A stretch of DNA of 5,995 bases from Ruminococcus sp. UBA3800 (GTDB lineage: Bacteria > Bacillota > Clostridia > Oscillospirales > Ruminococcaceae): assembly GCA_002368715.1 (NCBI GenBank), contig DFEO01000163.1, forward strand, positions 1 to 5,995. Reading direction: 5' to 3'. Shown here in pieces: positions 1 through 4,521 of the stretch. The position numbers and the translations under genes were made by a program. The notes below the pieces were generated by a model. It was not told where the DNA came from. It ran no database searches and saw nothing but the letters and a program-made list of their open reading frames with translations. How positions within the stretch are numbered: position 1 is the stretch's first letter; each line of letters begins with the position of its first letter.

Positions 1-23
1 TCTAACTTTTTGGGGTCAGTTCA
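1..23. mobile_element. Probable terminal inverted repeat of an IS3-family insertion sequence (right end only)
   Basis: Read on the minus strand from base 23, the sequence starts TGAACTGACCCC and continues CAAAAAGTTAGA. This resembles, from memory, the terminal inverted repeats of the IS150 subgroup of IS3-family elements, which begin TG and have an ACTGACCCC-like core followed by AAAAGTT. On the plus strand the putative element ends in CA at base 23, as expected of 5'-TG...CA-3' termini. The body of the element and its transposase would lie left of base 1 and are not visible, so neither the family nor a target duplication can be confirmed here. Confidence 0.45.
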
Positions 24-58
24 AAGCTAAGGTGTTTTCTTTATATCAGAATATGATA

Positions 59-1024
59 TTACTTGCTTCTCTTCTTGCTCACAGCAACGCCTGCTGCAGC
101 GATAGCAACGATGCCCATAGCGGCAGCAGCACCCGTACCGGGGTTCTTTGTGGAAGAATCGCTTGTAGCCTTGGAGCTGGAGTCAGCCTTCGAGCTGGAA
201 TCAGCCTTTGAGCTTGTATCAGCGGTGCTCTCGGCCTCGGAAGATTCGTCTGCCTGGCTCTCAGCCTCGCTCTCGGAAGTGCTCTCACTCTCAGAAGTGC
301 TCTCGCTCTCGCTCTCGGACTCACTCTCACTCTCGCTCTCTTCCGGAGCACCGAGAGTGAATGTAGCGTTGTCATTAACGCCGATGACCTGATAGCTGCC
401 GACAACAGCAGTAACTACTACGCCGTATTCACCGTACTCAGTGGGGAACTCGGAGCTGTTATAGCTGCCGCCGTCATTGCTGACGAACTCAACTGTGTAG
501 TTATTCTCTGCGGGGATCTCCTCGCCGTCGAAAACAACAGTAACGGTCTGCTCGTCGGGGTTTACCTGAACGTCGCAGTCGTTAAGGTCTGTTCTCCAGT
601 CCTGGGTCTGGTCGATGTGCCAATGTTCATCTTCTGCAACATATCTTACTTTGAACAGGTTGCCTTCGCTTGGCTCAAAGATAGCGCCGTCGCCGTTCCA
701 TGCATCTACGCAGCGGAATGCACCGTCTTCATCGATATAGAAGGACAGTACAGCTTCCCAGGTTCCTCCTGCATCCTTTGTCCATGGATCATCAGGCTCA
801 TCATCATAAACAGATTGATAATAAGCTATATAGGTGTCACTGTCAAATCTCAGCTCCTGATTTGTGCCGTCTGTTTTGATAACATCTCCGGGAGCAACGA
901 GAACAACGCCGTCTGCGATCTCGGGAGAATCCTTGTCGAAGGTCGCAGCGCTTGCAGAGACAGCAGTTCCGAAAGCCAGTGTCAGTGCAACAGCAGAAGC
1001 TGTCATTATTCTTGTGATCTTCAT
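59..1024 (-). CDS. Secreted Ser/Glu-rich surface protein with NPxTG-type sortase anchor
   Basis: A 321-residue exported protein. Residues 1-26 form a signal peptide: a basic start (MKITR), a hydrophobic core, and a likely cleavage site after ASA (26/27). Residues 27-227 form an acidic, aromatic-rich mature region that I do not assign to a family; residues about 155-225 look like an Ig-like beta-sandwich (inference). Residues 228-293 are a low-complexity linker, first Glu-Ser dipeptides and then three SSSKAD-type hexapeptides. The end has the layout of a sortase signal: NPGTG at 294-298, a hydrophobic stretch at 299-315 and a KKRSK tail. NPxTG replaces canonical LPxTG, as is common in ruminococci. 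The start at 1024 has GGAGG at 1033-1037, 8 nt away. An upstream in-frame start at 1087 is excluded because it precedes the expected transcription start. The role, whether adhesin, binding protein or wall structural protein, is unknown. Confidence 0.85.
   Translation of the reverse strand: MKITRIMTASAVALTLAFGTAVSASAATFDKDSPEIADGVVLVAPGDVIKTDGTNQELRFDSDTYIAYYQSVYDDEPDDPWTKDAGGTWEAVLSFYIDEDGAFRCVDAWNGDGAIFEPSEGNLFKVRYVAEDEHWHIDQTQDWRTDLNDCDVQVNPDEQTVTVVFDGEEIPAENNYTVEFVSNDGGSYNSSEFPTEYGEYGVVVTAVVGSYQVIGVNDNATFTLGAPEESESESESESESESTSESESTSESEAESQADESSEAESTADTSSKADSSSKADSSSKATSDSSTKNPGTGAAAAMGIVAIAAAGVAVSKKRSK
164..217 (-). repeat. Three tandem 18-bp units encoding [S/T]SSKA[D/T]
   Basis: Within the linker of the surface protein, residues 270-287 are three consecutive hexapeptides (TSSKAD, SSSKAD, SSSKAT). 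At DNA level they are three adjacent 18-bp units with some third-position divergence. Such in-frame repeats can change copy number by slippage or recombination without breaking the reading frame. Confidence 0.7.
251..343 (-). repeat. Low-complexity Glu-Ser dipeptide repeat tract
   Basis: Residues 228-258 of the surface protein are almost entirely alternating Glu and Ser, broken by a few Thr and Ala. Many units use the same GAG AGC hexanucleotide, seen on the plus strand as GCTCTC repeats, with occasional GAG TCC or GAA-containing variants. The tract is probably an extended wall-spanning spacer and possibly a glycosylation target, as in other Ser-rich anchored proteins (inference). Confidence 0.75.
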
Positions 1025-1077
1025 AGTATTTTCCTCCGTTTCAGATAAAGTATATAGTCTTATTCCTATATGAAAAT

Positions 1078-1106
1078 ATAATATCACATTCTCATCACAT
1101 TGTCAA
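1078..1106 (-). promoter_or_regulatory. Sigma-A promoter of the surface-protein gene
   Basis: On the minus strand a perfect -35 TTGACA (1101-1106) is followed after exactly 17 bp by TATTAT (1078-1083), one mismatch from the consensus -10. Transcription would start near base 1070, giving a leader of about 46 nt that contains the GGAGG ribosome binding site at 1033-1037. This supports ATG at 1024 as the true start. Confidence 0.85.
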
Positions 1107-1141
1107 TGATATTCTGATAAATATTCATAATTTCATCAAAA

Positions 1142-1179
1142 ATTGCAAAACTCACAGGTCATATTTGCATAAACTCACA
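1142..1179 (+). repeat. Imperfect direct repeat upstream of the LytM-domain gene
   Basis: Two copies of an element ending in AAACTCACA occur at 1142-1156 and 1164-1179. Each begins with a TTGCA core (ATTGCA and TTTGCAT). The identical AAACTCACA blocks start at 1148 and 1171, 23 bp apart, or about two helical turns. The region lies between the divergent surface-protein and LytM genes, where a regulator could bind. Function is inferred only from this spacing and position. Confidence 0.4.
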
Positions 1180-1208
1180 AAAACTGTCAACCCTAACAGT
1201 GAAGCCCG

Positions 1209-1232
1209 GGCGTTTGGCTTGCAAAAAACGCC
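1209..1232 (+). other. Leader hairpin upstream of the LytM-domain gene
   Basis: GGCGTTT (1209-1215) and AAACGCC (1226-1232) form a perfect 7-bp stem with a 10-nt loop, about 28 nt before the start codon of the LytM gene and upstream of its ribosome binding site. No T-run follows, so it is not a terminator. It could stabilise the leader or be chance. Confidence 0.3.
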
Positions 1233-1260
1233 GCAAATAAGAAAAAGAAAGGCGATCGGA

Positions 1261-1971
1261 ATGAAAAAAACAATATCAAAAGGCAATGGCAGGAGACTAT
1301 TAACAGGAAAAGGCCTTTATATCACTCTGGCAGCCTGTGCGGCAGCTGTCGGAGGTGCAGGTCTGGCGGCCTATGACCAGTCGGCAAAGGAGATAAACAA
1401 AAAGCTCGATGTTTCCTTTCCCGATGTCAGCTACACAGAGATAGACCAGAAGCTGGAGGGCGTCCTCAGAGATGAAAGCGAAGCTGACTCGAAAAACGAA
1501 GCTCCCGCCCCCGATGACACATCCTCTGCCGCATCTATGGATGTAAAGACAGCCCCGAACGTTATGCCGGTAAACGGCGAGATCCTGAACCCCTTCTCGG
1601 CCGGCGAGCTTGTAAAGAGCGAAACTCTCGGCGTCTGGAAGACTCACGACGGAGTTGATATAAAGGCGGAAAAGGGCACACTTGTCCGTTCAATGAACAA
1701 GGGCCGTGTCACAGAGATAAGAGAGGATGCCCTTTGGGGAAACTGCATCCTTATCGACCATGGCAGCGGAGTCATCGGCCATTATTACAATCTTTCACCC
1801 GAAATGACGGTTCAGGAGGGCGACGAGGTAAGTGCTGGCCAGACCATAGGTTCTGTCGGTGACACAGCAGCCTGTGAAGCAGCCGAGCTTTCGCACCTGC
1901 ATTTTGCATTAAAGAAAAACGGCGAATGGATAGACCCGATCGCCTTCATCTCTCCCGCAGGCATAAAGTGA
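1261..1971 (+). CDS. Membrane-anchored M23/LytM-domain protein, SpoIIQ-like, with degenerate active site
   Basis: A 236-residue protein with a short basic cytoplasmic end, one membrane segment (about 18-38), a charged linker (about 41-100) and a C-terminal LytM/peptidase M23 domain (about 104-232). Of the four key positions, zinc ligands His129 and Asp133 (HDGVD) and the HLH pair His212/His214 are present. The other catalytic His, normally in an xHLS motif, is Asn177 (YYNLS), so endopeptidase activity is doubtful. The single-pass layout and degenerate site fit SpoIIQ, the forespore half of the SpoIIQ-SpoIIIAH channel in sporulating Firmicutes, but a general divisome or wall-binding LytM factor is also possible. 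The usual spoIID neighbour is not here. The ATG at 1261 has GAAAGG (1247-1252) 8 nt upstream; a longer TTG start at 1165 lacks such a site. A terminator follows directly. Confidence 0.8.
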   Translation: MKKTISKGNGRRLLTGKGLYITLAACAAAVGGAGLAAYDQSAKEINKKLDVSFPDVSYTEIDQKLEGVLRDESEADSKNEAPAPDDTSSAASMDVKTAPNVMPVNGEILNPFSAGELVKSETLGVWKTHDGVDIKAEKGTLVRSMNKGRVTEIREDALWGNCILIDHGSGVIGHYYNLSPEMTVQEGDEVSAGQTIGSVGDTAACEAAELSHLHFALKKNGEWIDPIAFISPAGIK

Positions 1972-1980
1972 ACACATCGA

Positions 1981-2010
1981 AAAAAGCAAGGCCTATGCAC
2001 CTTGCTTTTT
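1981..2010. terminator. Bidirectional intrinsic terminator between LytM and AraC genes
   Basis: AAAAAGCAAGG (1981-1991) and CCTTGCTTTTT (2000-2010) are perfect 11-bp complements around an 8-nt loop. Five T residues end the plus-strand arm, and six A residues at 1980-1985 give a T-run on the minus strand. It therefore serves the LytM gene, ending 9 bp upstream, and can also stop the convergent araC-type transcript. Confidence 0.85.
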
Positions 2011-2025
2011 CATTTGATATTTGAT

Positions 2026-2059
2026 ATTATATCACATAAGCGCAGCGTTGTGATATAAT
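2026..2059. repeat. 11-bp perfect inverted repeat, intergenic
   Basis: ATTATATCACA (2026-2036) and TGTGATATAAT (2049-2059) are exact complements around a 12-nt GC-rich loop. The structure lies 3' of both convergent genes and has no T-run, so it is not a typical terminator. It may be an RNA 3'-end stem or part of a dispersed palindromic repeat. Confidence 0.6.
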
Positions 2060-2064
2060 TGCCC

Positions 2065-2098
2065 GATACGCAGGGAGTGTCACAGAGTGACACGTATC
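2065..2098. repeat. Nested palindrome just downstream of the AraC-type gene
   Basis: GTGTCAC (2077-2083) and GTGACAC (2087-2093) form a perfect 7-bp stem with an AGA loop. An outer pair, GATAC (2065-2069) and GTATC (2094-2098), stacks on it and leaves a 7-nt bulge (2070-2076) on one side. It begins 4 bp beyond the stop codon of the regulator gene and would be a stable stem-loop in its transcript. It lacks the T-run of a terminator. Confidence 0.6.
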
Positions 2099-2102
2099 TG
2101 CA

Positions 2103-2879
2103 TCACATATTACACACCCGAGCCCTGTACTGTGAGGGTGTCAGCCCTGTTCTTTGCTTGAACCTGTGAAGAAAACAGGTAGTGTTTTCATATCCGCACA
2201 GGTGCGCTATCTCATAAACAGGCAGGTCAGTCCCGCCAAGATAAAACTGTGCTGTGGTTATCCTTGCGCTCAGCAGGTCATCATAGCAGCTTTGTCCAAA
2301 CTCTTTTTTGTATATCTGCTGAAAATGCGAGGGCGAAACATTCATCCTTGCAGCCATCTCATCCACCGAACGAAACGCCGCAGGAGAAGCATAGATCTCG
2401 GCTCTCAGCGCCTGCAGCTCCGACGCTCTCACATCCGAAAACCTTGTTCTTGCGCCGCTTGTCACTTCCGAAAGCTTCAGCAGCACCATTTTTATGAGCA
2501 TCGAGATATATTCATCCCTGTTCTGCGATACTGAAACGTTCTCACGGCTCAGCAGCCTCAGCAGCTCCTCGCTCTGAATGATATTGTCAGGAAGCAGCAG
2601 CCTGTCAAAAGCTATCTTCGCCGTATCCTCGTCGCCTTCGATCCCGAAGTGGAGATAGTGGTTCTCATAGCTGTCACACACCGAGCCGTAAAGCTGTGGG
2701 GAGTGCGTGTCAAAGATAACGGCGCTGTCAGCCGGCACGGTTATCCTCTCGCCCCCCAGCGTCAGAAAAGCGTCCGTCTTGAAGATTATAAGCAGACAGT
2801 CCCCCGAGCCCTCGGGCCTGTCGATGATAAAGTCACCCGAGTGGCAGGTGTTAAGTCCCATAGCGTGCAGCCTGAACAT
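2103..2879 (-). CDS. AraC-family transcriptional regulator, probable regulator of the divergent arabinofuranosidase
   Basis: A 258-residue regulator of normal AraC-family length. Residues about 10-95 match a cupin-like AraC ligand-binding domain (run of beta strands, with HSPQLY and HYLHFGI segments). Residues about 155-255 are the double helix-turn-helix DNA-binding domain: the first HTH is at about 171-194 (VDEMAARMNVSPSHFQQIYK), the second at about 219-250, with the characteristic IAHLCGY, FLHRFK and GLTPSQYR motifs. It is divergent from a GH51 arabinofuranosidase across 110 bp, so it probably senses arabinose or an arabino-oligosaccharide; the ligand is inference. The start at 2879 is supported by GAGGTG (2885-2890) and by a perfect sigma-A promoter. 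A dyad overlapping its own promoter suggests autoregulation. Its transcript probably ends at the terminator at 1981-2010 after passing two stem-loops. Confidence 0.88.
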   Translation of the reverse strand: MFRLHAMGLNTCHSGDFIIDRPEGSGDCLLIIFKTDAFLTLGGERITVPADSAVIFDTHSPQLYGSVCDSYENHYLHFGIEGDEDTAKIAFDRLLLPDNIIQSEELLRLLSRENVSVSQNRDEYISMLIKMVLLKLSEVTSGARTRFSDVRASELQALRAEIYASPAAFRSVDEMAARMNVSPSHFQQIYKKEFGQSCYDDLLSARITTAQFYLGGTDLPVYEIAHLCGYENTTCFLHRFKQRTGLTPSQYRARVCNM

Positions 2880-2920
2880 AAACGCACCTCATTCATCATA
2901 GGATAAGTAACTATAAAAGT

Positions 2921-2949
2921 ATTATAAAGCATTGCAAAACATTTGTCAA
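2921..2949 (-). promoter_or_regulatory. Perfect consensus sigma-A promoter of the AraC-type gene
   Basis: On the minus strand TTGACA (2944-2949), a 17-bp spacer and TATAAT (2921-2926) match the vegetative consensus at every position. The transcription start would lie near 2914, about 35 nt before the start codon. Such a strong promoter for a regulator usually implies repression or occlusion, consistent with the overlapping dyad. Confidence 0.9.
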
Positions 2950-2962
2950 TATGCTATGCTTT
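2926..2962. promoter_or_regulatory. Candidate operator: 37-bp imperfect dyad between araC-type and GH51 genes
   Basis: AAAGCAT (2926-2932) and ATGCTTT (2956-2962) are exact complements. The symmetry continues inward with GCA (2934-2936) pairing TGC (2952-2954) and A2938 pairing T2950, so 11 of the 13 outer positions in each arm are symmetric about base 2944. Each half reads roughly AAAGCATNGCANA. The dyad covers the spacer of the regulator promoter and both elements of the weaker GH51 promoter. It is the best candidate binding site for the AraC-type protein encoded alongside (inference). Confidence 0.6.
2932..2960 (+). promoter_or_regulatory. Candidate promoter of the arabinofuranosidase gene
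   Basis: TTGCAA (2932-2937), 17 bp, then TATGCT (2955-2960) match four of six positions in each consensus hexamer. This is typical of an activator-dependent promoter. It would start transcription near 2967, about 22 nt before the ATG at 2989, leaving room for the GAGG ribosome binding site at 2976-2979. It is interleaved with the divergent regulator promoter, so the two cannot be occupied at once. Confidence 0.55.
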
Positions 2963-2988
2963 GACTAAAGAAAGTGAGGTCTTGTTCT

Positions 2989-4467
2989 ATGAAAAAAATA
3001 CAAATGCTCATAAACGCAAATGACAAGCTCGGACACATCAACAGAGAGATATACGGACACTTTTCCGAACACCTCGGAAGGTGCATCTACGGCGGTATCT
3101 ATGTCGGTGAGGACAGCGATATCGAAAACATCCACGGCATCAGAAAGGACGTTATCGAAGCGTTTCAAAACATCAGGATGCCTGTTCTGCGTTGGCCGGG
3201 CGGCTGCTTTGCGGATGAGTATCACTGGAAGGACGGCATAGGAAAAAAGCAAGATCGCAAGAAGCTGATAAACCTTAGCTGGGGCGGCGTGACCGAGGAC
3301 AACAGCTTTGGCACACACGAGTTTTTCGAGCTGTGCGAGCTGGTCGGCTGCGAGCCGTATCTTGCTGCGAATGTCGGTTCGGGAACTGTCAGAGAGCTTG
3401 TTGAGTGGATAGAATATGTAACCTCGCCTGCCGTATCCCCGATGGCAGACGAAAGGCGCAGAAACGGCCGTGAAGAGCCCTGGCATTTAAAGTATCTCGG
3501 GATCGGAAACGAGAACTGGGGCTGCGGAGGAAATATGACGCCCGAATACTATGCCGATGTTTACAAGCAGTATTCCACCTTTTGCAGAGACCACGGCGAC
3601 AACCACCTTTACAAGATAGCCTGCGGTCCCAGCGGCAATGATTTCAACTGGACAGACGTTATGATGAGAAAGCTCGTAAATTACGGCACCGGCTGTGCAA
3701 GCGGCCTGTCGATGCATTTCTACTCGGTGCCCGACTGGAACAACAAGGGCACAGCCTGCGAGTTTTCCGACGAGGATTACTATGAGCTGCTCAACATTAC
3801 AAATTACACGGACAAGCTCATCAGCACCCACAGCGGCATAATGGACCGCTATGACCCCGAGTGTAAGATAGGCCTTATCGTTGACGAATGGGGCACATGG
3901 TATGATGTCGAGGAGGGGACAAACCCTGCCTTCCTTTACCAGCAGAACACTATGCGTGATGCTATCGTTGCAGCTATATCTCTCAACATCTTCAACCGTC
4001 ATTCCAAGCGTGTTAAAATGGCTAACCTTGCTCAGGCTGTCAATGTGCTTCAGGCGCTCATCCTCACCGAGGGCAGGCGTATGATAAAAACACCGACCTA
4101 TCATGTTTTTGACCTTTTCAAAAACCATCAGGAGGGCGAATGTGTTTACTGTCACAGCGAGAACTTCAATATGGCTCAGGACAAGAACACACCTGTGCTC
4201 ACAAGCTCCGCTTCTGTCAAGGACGGTGTACTCACGCTTACCACTGCCAACTGCTCGATAGAGGAAGATATCGAAGTCAGCTGCAAGCTTGCGGGCTTTG
4301 AGGGCAGGGAAGTCAGCGCACGCATCCTTGCGAACAATCTGCGTGCTTTCAATGATTTTGACACTCCCGACACCGTAAAGATAGCTCCCCACAGCGCAGC
4401 CCTTGACGGCGACACGCTCACCTTCACGCTTCCCGCGTGCTCGGTGGCAGAGATAACAGTAAAATGA
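2989..4467 (+). CDS. abfA: Intracellular alpha-L-arabinofuranosidase, GH51
   Basis: A 492-residue glycoside hydrolase that removes terminal alpha-L-arabinofuranosyl residues from arabino- and arabinoxylo-oligosaccharides (EC 3.2.1.55). It has no signal peptide, so it acts in the cytoplasm on imported oligosaccharides. A (beta/alpha)8 barrel (about 15-385) is followed by a C-terminal beta-sandwich. Catalytic residues are visible: acid/base Glu175 in GNEN and nucleophile Glu300 in DEWG, the retaining GH51 pair. Other expected subsite residues are Glu27 (SEHLG), Asn174, Tyr245 and Gln349. The motif RWPGGCF (68-74) has Cys73 where the well-studied Geobacillus enzyme has Asn, a variant I believe is common in one GH51 branch. 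Length is typical of the intracellular type. ATG at 2989 follows GAGG by 9 nt; the in-frame GTG at 2974 overlaps that site and is rejected. It is probably controlled by the adjacent AraC-type regulator. Cellulase activity, seen in a few GH51 members, is less likely. Confidence 0.93.
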   Translation: MKKIQMLINANDKLGHINREIYGHFSEHLGRCIYGGIYVGEDSDIENIHGIRKDVIEAFQNIRMPVLRWPGGCFADEYHWKDGIGKKQDRKKLINLSWGGVTEDNSFGTHEFFELCELVGCEPYLAANVGSGTVRELVEWIEYVTSPAVSPMADERRRNGREEPWHLKYLGIGNENWGCGGNMTPEYYADVYKQYSTFCRDHGDNHLYKIACGPSGNDFNWTDVMMRKLVNYGTGCASGLSMHFYSVPDWNNKGTACEFSDEDYYELLNITNYTDKLISTHSGIMDRYDPECKIGLIVDEWGTWYDVEEGTNPAFLYQQNTMRDAIVAAISLNIFNRHSKRVKMANLAQAVNVLQALILTEGRRMIKTPTYHVFDLFKNHQEGECVYCHSENFNMAQDKNTPVLTSSASVKDGVLTLTTANCSIEEDIEVSCKLAGFEGREVSARILANNLRAFNDFDTPDTVKIAPHSAALDGDTLTFTLPACSVAEITVK

Positions 4468-4483
4468 TCCTTTTATAATACAT

Positions 4484-4521
4484 GAACGGTATGCCCCGAA
4501 AAGACATACCGTTCTTTTTTT
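4484..4521 (+). terminator. Intrinsic terminator of the arabinofuranosidase gene
   Basis: GAACGGTATG (4484-4493) and CATACCGTTC (4505-4514) form a perfect 10-bp stem with an 11-nt loop, followed by seven T residues (4515-4521). It ends the GH51 transcript 17-54 bp after the stop codon. The T-run overlaps the TAA stop (4520-4522) of the convergent synthetase gene. On the minus strand no T-run follows the hairpin, so it is unlikely to terminate that gene well. Confidence 0.92.

Noticed and set aside
43..59. ATATCA/TGATAT 6-bp palindrome as a terminator for the surface-protein gene
   Set aside because: The stem is short and AT-only apart from one pair, overlaps the stop codon, and has no T-run on the minus strand.
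617..1048. A 143-codon open frame on the plus strand opposite the surface-protein gene
   Set aside because: The opposite strand has signal peptide, ribosome binding site, promoter and sorting signal; this frame has none of these.
1025..1087. Upstream extension of the surface protein to an ATG at 1087
   Set aside because: The -10 element at 1078-1083 puts the transcription start inside this extension, and it would place 21 residues ahead of a complete signal peptide.
44..1119. The 11-mer TATCAGAATAT at 44-54 and its inverted copy at 1109-1119 flanking the surface-protein gene
   Set aside because: The match does not extend beyond 11 AT-rich bases, so it is most likely chance rather than mobile-element ends.
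1165..1260. Upstream TTG start for the LytM-domain protein
   Set aside because: It would add 32 residues before the basic N-terminus and membrane segment, across the direct repeats and leader hairpin, and has no good ribosome binding site, whereas ATG at 1261 does.
1107..1260. A sporulation sigma-F type promoter for the SpoIIQ-like gene
   Set aside because: GCATA at 1167-1171 fits a -35, but no GG-containing -10 lies at the right distance. No convincing sigma-A promoter for this gene was found either.
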